Shown: positions 1 through 6,825, counted from the first letter of the stretch. The stretch is DNA of 8,196 nucleotides from JBOGWY01 sp050694015 (GCA_050694015.1 JBOGWY010000372.1:1-8196); one strand, 5' to 3'. Made by a program: numbers and translations. The notes: generated by a model from the letters alone, not told the origin.

Positions 1-11
1 CCTGGTGGTGG

Positions 12-608
12 TTGGCTGGGAAGCTCGCCGCGAGACGATGGGACGGAACGCCTCCCGCACCTCCACCCATCAAGCAGATGGTCGTGAAGAGTTATGGGCG
101 CGATACCGGGACCCGTACCCTCGTCGAGACCGGCACCTTTAGGGGCGAGATGGTGGCCGCAGCGCGCTGGTGGTTCAAGGAGATCCACACGATCGAGTTG
201 GAACCCGTTTTCGCCGAGATGGCACGTAGGAGGTTCCGATGGTCACGGGGGATCCACGTTCATGAGGGAGACAGCGCCACGATCCTGCCTAAGGTGATTG
301 AAAGTTTGACAGGGCCCGCCGTCTTTTGGTTGGACGCCCATTTCTCAGAAGGCGGCACGGCGCGAGGGGAGAAGGAGACCCCGATCGAAGACGAGCTATC
401 ACTGCTCCTGTCGCATCCGTCCGCGCGCGTCGTGCTGATCGACGATGCCAGGCTCTTCGGACATGGGGACTATCCACCCCTCGCGCGCGTCGAGGACCTT
501 GCGCGTGCCGCCGGACGTTCGATGGAAATCGATGTGGACATAATCCGGATCTTGGATGACGACGCAGGAGCTACTGCGCATCGTCACGAAGGTCGAAGGT
601 CACGGTGA
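12..608 (+). CDS. SAM-dependent methyltransferase-fold protein (possibly 5'-partial)
   Basis: Probable class I SAM-binding (Rossmann-fold) protein of a small family often found in glycan loci. Visible motifs, numbered from the TTG at 12: LVETGTFRGEM (37-47), resembling the SAM-binding motif I but with ETGT instead of DxGxG; IELEP (61-65), the acidic end of strand 2; GDS (86-88); FWLDAHFS (105-112); RGEKETPIEDEL (118-129); LIDDARLF (142-149); and DIIRI near the C-terminus (176-180). The LDAH/LIDDAR acidic clusters could bind a metal or substrate; this is inference. The frame is open to the window edge (Trp codons precede the TTG), so the true start may lie upstream. The ATG at 78 would remove the PPPIKQ segment that I recall as conserved in relatives, so I do not favour it. 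The last 38 bases overlap the tail of the convergent methyltransferase gene. Substrate unknown; O-methylation of a sugar or a cell-surface intermediate is a guess from context. Confidence 0.75.
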   Translation: MAGKLAARRWDGTPPAPPPIKQMVVKSYGRDTGTRTLVETGTFRGEMVAAARWWFKEIHTIELEPVFAEMARRRFRWSRGIHVHEGDSATILPKVIESLTGPAVFWLDAHFSEGGTARGEKETPIEDELSLLLSHPSARVVLIDDARLFGHGDYPPLARVEDLARAAGRSMEIDVDIIRILDDDAGATAHRHEGRRSR

Positions 609-1332
609 TCCACCCGCGAACGTCTTCCCTGATGTCGGGGCGACGCCCAACGCGAGCCTCGACATCGTGGCGCTCTCGCAGGTTCCAGATGACGAAGCGT
701 CCGTCTTGGATGTCAAGGTTCCAGTTATGCATGCCGCGGTAGCGCTCGTTCTCTGCTTCATTCCTTTCGTGGCAGAGCACGACGAAATGTCGCGCAACGA
801 TAGTCATCCCGCGGATCGCTTCCACGGGGTCGAAAGAGTGATCGAGTGCATTTTGCGCGTATGCGATATCGAAGGTGTCCGGGCCGAACTGTTCGGTAAG
901 GATTTCTCCCATCCCGTAAACCGTGCGTACCGGAGGGGCGATACCGGCATCCGACAGGATGCGGTCGTACTCGGCAGCCAGAGGATCGATCGCGGTGATT
1001 GATAGGCGCTTCGTGGGGTGGCATTTTCCAAGGATCGTTAGAGGTCCGGCTCCGACATCGAGGATCGAAACCTCTGAGCTTGGGACTCGAGAAACAAGGT
1101 CGGCGATCGGGGGCTGGAGTTCGGAGTCTGGCCTCAGACGGTCGATCCAATCGGACTCCCATCGGTCGCCACGTGTCTGTACCCATCGCTTCCAGAACGC
1201 CACCTCCGTAGCCCGCCGCCGCGCCCAAAGACGGCGGGGTGTCGACAGCGTGGCGATCAGCCGATCGACGGGTTGCCTCGCGACGCGAACGGACGGGGCG
1301 AGCAGCTTCTTTAGCAGAGAATTCCGACTCAT
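571..1332 (-). CDS. class I SAM-dependent methyltransferase
   Basis: Minus-strand protein of 253 residues from the ATG at 1332. It has a clear SAM-binding motif I, SILDVGAGPLT (about 89-98), an acidic strand-2 end AIDPL (114-118), and the post-motif segment FDIAYAQNALDHSFDP (about 154-169). A segment with HERNEAENERYRGMHNWNL (about 188-206) follows. This architecture, with NALDH and GxHxWN, resembles methyltransferase-domain proteins found in polysaccharide and nucleotide-sugar clusters; the substrate cannot be read from sequence. The region before the fold (residues 1-75) is basic (RRLWARRR) and may contact nucleic acid, membrane or a partner (inference). An in-frame ATG at 1374 would add 14 residues, but it sits in the middle of a palindrome and lacks a Shine-Dalgarno sequence, so the 1332 ATG is preferred. 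That start also lacks a good ribosome site, which is compatible with a leaderless mRNA. It converges with and overlaps the upstream plus-strand gene by 38 bases and diverges from the gene starting at 1407. Confidence 0.82.
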   Translation of the reverse strand: MSRNSLLKKLLAPSVRVARQPVDRLIATLSTPRRLWARRRATEVAFWKRWVQTRGDRWESDWIDRLRPDSELQPPIADLVSRVPSSEVSILDVGAGPLTILGKCHPTKRLSITAIDPLAAEYDRILSDAGIAPPVRTVYGMGEILTEQFGPDTFDIAYAQNALDHSFDPVEAIRGMTIVARHFVVLCHERNEAENERYRGMHNWNLDIQDGRFVIWNLRERHDVEARVGRRPDIREDVRGWITVTFDLRDDAQ

Positions 1333-1367
1333 CCCTCGAAGATTAGCCACGGGAGCCGATCTGCACG

Positions 1368-1380
1368 GGACCATTGGTCC
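1368..1380. promoter_or_regulatory. 13-bp palindrome between divergent methyltransferase genes
   Basis: GGACCA and TGGTCC arms flank a single central base. The palindrome lies in the 74-base gap between the divergent starts at 1332 (-) and 1407 (+). Position and symmetry suit a dimeric repressor operator, but no regulator gene is nearby, and a chance palindrome of this size is possible. Confidence 0.3.
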
Positions 1381-1406
1381 GATGATGTGACCCGTAGGCT
1401 CGCAGG

Positions 1407-2201
1407 ATGCATCTGGTGCCGAGACCTCGACGCGAGCCTGGGGAGCGATACCTACCCGAGAAGACCTCTCACTGGTGGGGCGAGCACCGAAGCAGGTATC
1501 GGTTCGCCGCCGAACAGGCTCGGGGGCAGGCCGTACTCGACCTCGCTTGCGGCCCGGGCTATGGGAGCCGCATTCTGCTTGACGCGGGCGCAGGTTTCGT
1601 GGTGGCCGCCGATGTATCGCTGGAGGCCGTCCGAGAAGCTCGCCGGGTGGCGGACGGCACGATGCGTGCCGGCGTATGCGTGATCGACGGCACGAGACTC
1701 GCCTTCAGGTCGGGCTCGATCGGTCTCGTCGCTTCGTTCGAGACTCTGGAACACGTAGAGAGGAGCGGCCTGTTCCTCGACGAGATCCGTCGCGTTCTCG
1801 TACCCGACGGTCTACTGATTCTGTCGACACCGAATGCTCTGCTCACGGAGCCGGTTGATGGCAGGCCAAAGAACCCTTTCCACGTGCACGAGTTCGAACC
1901 CGATGAGCTCCGGGCATCGTTGGCCGCGCGCTTCTCCGAGGTGCACATCATGGGTCAGCGCGTACCGCCTTCGTTCAGGTTCACTCCCTTCGTCGAACTG
2001 CGTCGCGACATGCCCAGGGACATTCGAACCCGGCTCGCGTTCTTGAGTTGGCGAGTCCAGCATCGCCTGCCGTTCGCGATCAAGGACCGGCTCTCCCGAG
2101 CGATACATGGACACAGCTTCTATCCCGGCGAGGACGACTGGCAGTTCGTAGACCACGACGTCGACAAGTCGCACGTACTCGTAGCCGTCTGCCGTCCCTA
2201 G
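1407..2201 (+). CDS. class I SAM-dependent methyltransferase (Methyltransf_11/23 type)
   Basis: A 264-residue canonical SAM methyltransferase. The N-terminal ERYLPEKTSHWWGEHRSRY (13-31) matches the lead-in seen in glycan-locus methyltransferases (E-R-Y/F-L-P-E...H..RY). Motif I is VLDLACGPGYGS (43-54). The strand-2 acid is D69 (AADVS), and an acid at D94 (VIDGTRLAF) would contact the adenine ring. The motif IV-like FETLEHV (111-117) and GLLILSTPN (135-143) complete the core. NPFHVHEFEPDEL (156-168) follows, typical of UbiE/Coq5-like sugar or lipid O-methyltransferases. The substrate is unknown; decoration of the glycan made by the neighbouring genes is an inference from context. The ATG at 1407 is used; a GTG three codons later is an alternative. 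A GCAGG directly abuts the ATG and is too close to be a normal ribosome site. The TAG stop shares the tetranucleotide CTAG (2198-2201) with the stop of the convergent glycosyltransferase gene. Confidence 0.87.
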   Translation: MHLVPRPRREPGERYLPEKTSHWWGEHRSRYRFAAEQARGQAVLDLACGPGYGSRILLDAGAGFVVAADVSLEAVREARRVADGTMRAGVCVIDGTRLAFRSGSIGLVASFETLEHVERSGLFLDEIRRVLVPDGLLILSTPNALLTEPVDGRPKNPFHVHEFEPDELRASLAARFSEVHIMGQRVPPSFRFTPFVELRRDMPRDIRTRLAFLSWRVQHRLPFAIKDRLSRAIHGHSFYPGEDDWQFVDHDVDKSHVLVAVCRP

Positions 2202-3277
2202 GTCGCCGAGACGATCGCCCGCATTCGTTCCGCGAAGATCTCGGGTGCGAAACGCAACGCGTTGGAGCGGATGTCCTCCGTCGAGTACTCATCAGGGCCG
2301 AAGCTTCGCAGCTCGCGTGCCAGGTCCTGCACCGTTCCGGGGGCATAGAGGCGTCCCGTCACGCCGTCCACGACGGTCTCGAGGGCACCTCCGCGGCGGA
2401 ACGCGAGCACGGGGGCGCCACATGCTTGTGCTTCGACCAACGTCATTCCGAAGTCCTCGATGCCGGGGAAGACGAGCGCGCGGGCTCGCCGGTACAGGTT
2501 CCTGAGCTCGTCGCGTGGGGGAGCCTCGATGAAGCTGACGGTCGGCCCGGCCATCGCACGTAAGTGTCTCGCCTCGGGACCGGCTCCCGCGACTACCAGA
2601 CGTGTCCTGCTCTCGTTCGCCGCCCCGATCGCGAGATCGGGGCGTTTGTACGACACCAGGCGACCGGCGTAGAGGTAGAAGTCCTCTCGCGCTACGTCGC
2701 GGTCCGGTGTCCAGTACTCGATGTCGATCGGCGGATGAACGACGTGAGCAGGCCGGCCGTAGTAGCGGTCTATACGGTCGGCGATGTTGCGCGAGTTGGC
2801 GACGAAGGTCGTGACGCGCGACGACCAGCGCTTGTCCGCCGAACGCAGAGCGGCGGCTGCTGCCGGCCACACCGGTCGTATGGGGGCCGGAAAGCGATCG
2901 AGCTCGTCGCGCCACTCCCAGCCGTAACGCACCGGTGTGTGGCAATAGGAGATGACGGGCGTGTCGCGCGGGGCCCGGATCGCGTTGACGCAGCTGTGCG
3001 AGCTCGTTATGACGAGGTCGTAACCCGAGAGGTCGAGGCGGCGCCACGCGTAGGGCATCACGGGCAACAACCATCCCCAGTGGCGACGCGCGAAGTCGGT
3101 GTCGCCGACGCGATGGGCCGTCTCAACGTTGGACCCGGGGAACAGCTCCGCGGACAGGGCCGGGTCTTGCGCGAACGTGTACACATCTTCGATGTCGAAC
3201 GCCTCGGCTATCGCGGCCGCGACCTGATCTGAGCCCCCGTAAACCGTGAGCCACTCGTGACACAACGCGATCTGCAT
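2198..3277 (-). CDS. GT4-family glycosyltransferase (WbaZ-like)
   Basis: A 359-residue cytoplasmic GT-B enzyme that would move a sugar from a nucleotide-sugar donor to a lipid-linked acceptor with retention of configuration. Seen: N-terminal acceptor domain with HEWLTVYGGSDQV (7-19), containing the Gly pair near the donor phosphate; YDLVITSSHS (86-95); SYCHTPVRYGWEWRDEL (110-126), characteristic of WbaZ-like mannosyltransferases of O-antigen and capsule clusters; VANSRNIADRI (159-169). The C-terminal donor domain has YAGRLVSYKRPDLAI (203-217), with the Arg and Lys that bind the donor phosphates, and the E-x7-E motif in IEDFGMTLVEAQACGAP (273-289; E274 and E282). Length is normal for the family. 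The specific sugar, perhaps mannose, is inferred from resemblance only. Its ATG overlaps the stop of the sugar-phosphate transferase gene as TGATG, so the two are co-transcribed and probably translationally coupled. Confidence 0.93.
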   Translation of the reverse strand: MQIALCHEWLTVYGGSDQVAAAIAEAFDIEDVYTFAQDPALSAELFPGSNVETAHRVGDTDFARRHWGWLLPVMPYAWRRLDLSGYDLVITSSHSCVNAIRAPRDTPVISYCHTPVRYGWEWRDELDRFPAPIRPVWPAAAAALRSADKRWSSRVTTFVANSRNIADRIDRYYGRPAHVVHPPIDIEYWTPDRDVAREDFYLYAGRLVSYKRPDLAIGAANESRTRLVVAGAGPEARHLRAMAGPTVSFIEAPPRDELRNLYRRARALVFPGIEDFGMTLVEAQACGAPVLAFRRGGALETVVDGVTGRLYAPGTVQDLARELRSFGPDEYSTEDIRSNALRFAPEIFAERMRAIVSAT

Positions 3278-4611
3278 CAGTAGGCGTTCTCGCCCCGGAT
3301 CACCTGCCGGACCGTGAAGAGAATGATCTTGAGATCCAGCCAGATCGACCAGTTCTCGATGTACCAGTTGTCGAAGTCGACGCGTGCGTCGAGCGGGGTG
3401 TCACCGCGCAGCCCATGACTCTGGGCCCAGCCGGTTAATCCGGGTCTGATGCGATGACGGAAGCGATACCACATGAACTTCTCGCTGAATTCCATTGCGA
3501 ACGGAGGCCGTTCGGGTCGCGGGCCCACGAGGCTCATCTGTCCTCTGAGTATGTTCCACAGTTGAGGGATCTCATCGAGACTCGTGCGTCGAAGGAACCG
3601 TCCCACGCGTGTCCGACGGGGATCGTTCTCGGTGGTCCACTGTGGGCCCTCCGCCTCGGAGTCGCTCCGCATCGTCCTGAACTTCAGCATCGTGAACGTA
3701 CGGCCCTTCAATCCGACGCGTTCCTGCCGGTAGAGCATCGGACGGCCCGAGGACATGACAACGGTGATCGCGATCACGAGCACTAGGGGGAAGAGCACGA
3801 TGCCTGCGAACAGCGACAACACGATGTCAAAGCCACGCTTGGCGACTGCGCGATACCCGGCCAACGTCGGGGGAGCAACTCGCACCACCGTGTGCCCGGC
3901 CATGTCCCGGAGGGTTAGACGATCACGTCCCACCGACCGTACCGGGGAGTGAACGAAGGTCGACCACCCCATCTCGCCCGCGGCGATGAGGATCCTCCAA
4001 AAGTCCTCGTGCGAGAAGTCGCGCGCGCGGAGGACGACGACCGTATCCGAGCGATGGGGGCTCCGAACGCCCCCATCGCGGATGAGCATTTCGAGGCCGT
4101 CCGGGTCGACGGTCGCGGCGACCTCGAACTCATCCGTCGGATCGACGAACCAGTCCTCCTCGGGGTCTTCACTAGCGACGAGGATCGCGGGGCGGCGGTA
4201 ACGACCGGATCGGCGCGCCCGCTGAAGCGATGACCGCAGGAGAAGACGTTCGAACGTGATCGCTACGAGCGAGAGGATGACAGCTATCGCGAACCACGAC
4301 CGTGACACGTAGAAGCTCTGTGTTACGAAGACGAAGATCGGGATGATGGCTGCGGCTTCGAGCGTCGAGCGTAAGACGCGGGCGAGCTCTCCGCCGCCTG
4401 GGAAGAGTGTGTCCTCGTCATACAGGCGGTTCATCGAAAGAGCGAACATGAGGCCTACAACCCAGACGATCGCGGCCGTCCAATGCGATTGCGCCGTTAT
4501 CGGCGAGAGCTCGGTCACCTCGAGGACGCGAAGCCCGAAGCGCAGGAACGTGGCGAGCGCCGTCGCGACGACGATCGCGACCGCGTCTAGTCCTACCCGG
4601 ACCGGCAGCAA
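3277..4611 (-). CDS. polyprenyl-phosphate sugar-phosphate transferase (exopolysaccharide initiating enzyme)
   Basis: A 444-residue integral membrane enzyme that starts glycan synthesis by transferring a hexose-1-phosphate from a UDP-sugar to undecaprenyl phosphate on the cytoplasmic face. Four N-terminal hydrophobic segments (about 7-27, 44-62, 82-102, 105-122) precede a Rossmann-like middle domain (140-250). The catalytic Bac_transf domain begins at KRGFDI (258-263) and its re-entrant/TM helix (259-287). It continues with YRQERVG (294-300), MLKFRTM (308-314), RRTSLDEIPQLWN (341-353; Asp346-Glu347 the catalytic pair), MSLVGPRP (359-366) and RPGLTGWAQ (389-397). All key motifs are intact. The middle domain lacks the usual glycine-rich loop: LVASEDPEEDW appears where VLIVGxG is normal. 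The start chosen is TTG 4611, which has AGGAG five bases upstream. The frame stays open further upstream without ATG, GTG or TTG, so a longer form cannot be excluded. First gene of a two-gene unit with the GT4 gene. Confidence 0.94.
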   Translation of the reverse strand: MLPVRVGLDAVAIVVATALATFLRFGLRVLEVTELSPITAQSHWTAAIVWVVGLMFALSMNRLYDEDTLFPGGGELARVLRSTLEAAAIIPIFVFVTQSFYVSRSWFAIAVILSLVAITFERLLLRSSLQRARRSGRYRRPAILVASEDPEEDWFVDPTDEFEVAATVDPDGLEMLIRDGGVRSPHRSDTVVVLRARDFSHEDFWRILIAAGEMGWSTFVHSPVRSVGRDRLTLRDMAGHTVVRVAPPTLAGYRAVAKRGFDIVLSLFAGIVLFPLVLVIAITVVMSSGRPMLYRQERVGLKGRTFTMLKFRTMRSDSEAEGPQWTTENDPRRTRVGRFLRRTSLDEIPQLWNILRGQMSLVGPRPERPPFAMEFSEKFMWYRFRHRIRPGLTGWAQSHGLRGDTPLDARVDFDNWYIENWSIWLDLKIILFTVRQVIRGENAY

Positions 4612-4745
4612 ACGGGCTCCTGCGCGCGCCAGAGATGCCGGCCGACCTCTCGCACTGCCGGTCGCCGGAGCCGTGGGTCCCGTTTCCTCCTGGCCGATCT
4701 TCGTGATACGTCTCCGATCCCTAGTCGGGCTGTACAGTCCCCCCG
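4612..4745. promoter_or_regulatory. divergent promoter region between sugar-phosphate transferase and ligase genes
   Basis: This 134-base gap separates two genes transcribed away from each other, so it must hold at least two promoters unless the operons are fed from within genes. It contains the 8-bp palindrome CTGTACAG (4730-4737). TACAGT (4733-4738) overlaps it, matches TATAAT at four of six positions, and ends eight bases before the ATG at 4746. No Shine-Dalgarno sequence precedes that ATG, so the ligase mRNA may be leaderless. CCTAGTC at 4720-4726 recurs ahead of the pilin gene. No convincing -35 hexamer was found. Confidence 0.4.
4617..4621 (-). promoter_or_regulatory. ribosome-binding site that decides the TTG start at 4611
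   Basis: On the minus strand AGGAG is followed by CCCGT and then TTG, a five-base spacing. This supports TTG 4611 as the start of the sugar-phosphate transferase, although a stronger AGGAGG lies further upstream at 4686-4691 with no canonical start codon behind it. Confidence 0.55.
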
Positions 4746-6761
4746 ATGATGGTGCTCCGGAGGCGCCTCCTTGTTGCCCTCATCGTAGGGACCCCTCTCA
4801 TCTTCCTTCCCGGTGTGACCTTGGATGCGTTCAACGTACCGAAGCTCACGCTGCTAGCCATGGGTATCGGCGTATGTCTGTGCCTGTTAGCCGTGGAGTG
4901 GGCGACCACCCGGCAGGTCGTCACGGGGCAAGGAGCATTGGTGCCGGCCGCGCTTCTCGTTGCTCCTTTGATAGTGAGCTGGGCGCTGTCCGACTATCGA
5001 TCGTGGAGCCTCCTCGGCACGCATGGGCGTTTCGCCGGCCTTCTTCCATATGTGCTCGTAGCTGCTCTCGGTGTGCTCGTCGGCATGTCATTCCGTGGTG
5101 CGACACGGGAGATCGTCGTCGCCTTGGCAATCTCGGGCACGCTGGTGGCGGGGTACCTCACAGTGCAAGCGCTCGGGCTGGATGTGTATTGGCGTCCCGG
5201 AGATGGGGGTTATCCACCGTCGACGGTGGGCCATTTCAACTTCTCGGGTGGATTCATCGCGTTGTGTCTTCCTGCGGCGATCTGGTTGTGGTCGGCCGCG
5301 ACGACCCCGCGACGATTCCTGTGGATCGGTGCCACCGTGGTACAGGTCGGAGGGATCATCCTCTCGTTCAGTCAGGGGGCATGGGCAGCCGCGCTTGCCG
5401 GGGCGATCGTTGCCGGTACCTATGCAACCGGCACGGGCAGAGCGCGAACCCGCCGGATCGCGACTTGGATCGCGGTTGGAGCTATCGCGAGCGTGGTCGT
5501 CGGTTCGGTTGCTCTCAGTGGCATCTTCGACGTCGACGCAGGCGCTACCGCGAGGACGCGTGCCGTCATCTGGGAGTCCGCGCTTGCCATGGCAGGAGAG
5601 TCTCCGGTCGTTGGGCGCGGCCCCGATTCGTACGCGCTCGAAGGAGACAGTCACCGGACCCTCGAAGAGGGACTCACCATCGAGGCGGGACGCTCGGATG
5701 ATCCTCATTCCGTACCGTTGGCCATGTTGGGGAACGCGGGGGCCCTCGGCCTCCTGGGCTTCGTCGCGATGCTGACATGGGTATTCCGTCGGGGCATCCG
5801 CGTGGCAACCGTTGATCCCGCGGCGATCGCGTTCCTCGGCGTGGTCGTCGCCTATCTCGTTCAATGCCTGGTGACGATCGATGTGCCGACCTTGAGGGTG
5901 GGCCTTTGGAGTGCCATCGGTGGGGTCGCAGCGGCGGGAGCGACGTCTGACAAGAGGCCGACGCGCTCGCGGTGGCTTCTGGCCCTGGTTGCCATCGCCG
6001 TTGGTCTCCCACTTCTCGTCGCGCCCGTACGGTGGTTCCTCACACCAGACGTCACGATGCTGCGCGCCACGCGCTCCCTACGGGAGGGGGAGCCCCTGCA
6101 GGCGATCGGGCAGGCGCAGGACGCGATCGACCGGCGAGACGATCCCGCGTACCGCGTCCGCCTGATCGACGCCTATGGTGGCGCGGCTCTGGAGGCGCGC
6201 GATGACGGCGAGCGTTTCATCAACCAGGTGGACGACGTGGCGGCCTACCTGGGAACGCTGCCAGACGCAACGGGACATAGGGTCGCCGGCATCGCTTACC
6301 ACCACTGGGGCTATTTCGACCCGAACGTGGATGACGATGCACTAGCCCACTTCGAAGACGCGCTTCGCCTTGATCCCGCCGATACGGATTCGCGGATCGG
6401 CGCGGCCGAAACCTTGATCCATATGGGCCGTCCCGGCGATGCCGTCGCGCTGCTGGAACCCGCGATGTCGGTGTCGGATGGGCGCTACGCGGATCTGTGG
6501 GGCGCCTATTCGATCGCGTTGCTGAAGAGCGGCGATGTTGGAGGAGCGCGCGAGGCGGCGCGAGCCGCGACGGCCATCGATGTGTCTTGTCGCCAGTATC
6601 TGGCGATCGAGCTGCTCCGCATCACGACGGCTCCCGATGCTCGCCCAGCGGACCCCTCCTTCTTCGCTACGTTGACGTTCCGTTGCACGCTGGGCGAGGC
6701 GTACGTGTTCGCGCGAATGGTTCCGGATTCGTTCCGAGAGGAGTATGTGCCCGCCCCATGA
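4746..6761 (+). CDS. O-antigen ligase/polymerase-like membrane protein with C-terminal TPR-like domain
   Basis: A 671-residue membrane protein of the Wzy/WaaL superfamily, which polymerises or transfers undecaprenyl-pyrophosphate-linked glycans on the outer face of the membrane. About thirteen hydrophobic segments are visible (8-24, 33-50, 62-80, 98-115, 122-142, 166-183, 190-207, 209-226, 238-258, 324-346, 357-376, 383-400, 409-427). A large outward loop lies between the ninth and tenth. Wzy_C-like features: LSFSQGAWAAAL (206-217), where relatives usually have SRG; RTRAVIWESALAMAGESPVVGRG (about 270-292); and DDPHSVPLAMLGNAGALGLLGF (318-339), with His321 where relatives have HN. Residues about 430-671 form a soluble helical tail with TPR-like repeats (ALAHFEDALRLDPADTDSR, 532-550; GDVGGAREAARAATAIDV, 596-613), predicted outside by topology. 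Two tandem ATG codons (4746, 4749) are possible starts. Whether it is ligase, polymerase or protein glycosyltransferase cannot be decided here; an outer-membrane LPS role is unlikely if the host is actinobacterial. Confidence 0.88.
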   Translation: MMVLRRRLLVALIVGTPLIFLPGVTLDAFNVPKLTLLAMGIGVCLCLLAVEWATTRQVVTGQGALVPAALLVAPLIVSWALSDYRSWSLLGTHGRFAGLLPYVLVAALGVLVGMSFRGATREIVVALAISGTLVAGYLTVQALGLDVYWRPGDGGYPPSTVGHFNFSGGFIALCLPAAIWLWSAATTPRRFLWIGATVVQVGGIILSFSQGAWAAALAGAIVAGTYATGTGRARTRRIATWIAVGAIASVVVGSVALSGIFDVDAGATARTRAVIWESALAMAGESPVVGRGPDSYALEGDSHRTLEEGLTIEAGRSDDPHSVPLAMLGNAGALGLLGFVAMLTWVFRRGIRVATVDPAAIAFLGVVVAYLVQCLVTIDVPTLRVGLWSAIGGVAAAGATSDKRPTRSRWLLALVAIAVGLPLLVAPVRWFLTPDVTMLRATRSLREGEPLQAIGQAQDAIDRRDDPAYRVRLIDAYGGAALEARDDGERFINQVDDVAAYLGTLPDATGHRVAGIAYHHWGYFDPNVDDDALAHFEDALRLDPADTDSRIGAAETLIHMGRPGDAVALLEPAMSVSDGRYADLWGAYSIALLKSGDVGGAREAARAATAIDVSCRQYLAIELLRITTAPDARPADPSFFATLTFRCTLGEAYVFARMVPDSFREEYVPAP

Positions 6762-6812
6762 TCTCTTTCGTCACACACCCGCCCCCCCGATTGACTGGGT
6801 CGCCTCGGTAAC

Positions 6813-6816
6813 GGAG
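6813..6816 (+). promoter_or_regulatory. ribosome-binding site for the GTG start at 6826
   Basis: GGAG lies nine bases before GTG 6826. The upstream in-frame ATG at 6745 has AGGAG only one base away, too close to function normally, and lies inside the preceding gene. The downstream GTG is therefore preferred. Confidence 0.5.
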
Positions 6817-6825
6817 CATCCCCCC

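Noticed and set aside
556..1390. Plus-strand open frames of about 150 codons opposite the minus-strand methyltransferase
   Set aside because: They are antisense to a gene with clear SAM-binding motifs and have no recognisable domain or ribosome site.
2564..3232. A 222-codon plus-strand open frame opposite the GT4 glycosyltransferase
   Set aside because: It is the complement of codons in a gene with a complete GT4 motif set, and the product is low-complexity Arg/Val-rich.
4343..5701. A 452-codon open frame on the plus strand across the divergent promoter and into the ligase gene
   Set aside because: Its product is Arg/Ser/Pro-rich with no hydrophobic or family pattern, and it overlaps two well-supported genes in other frames. 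It is a product of high GC content.
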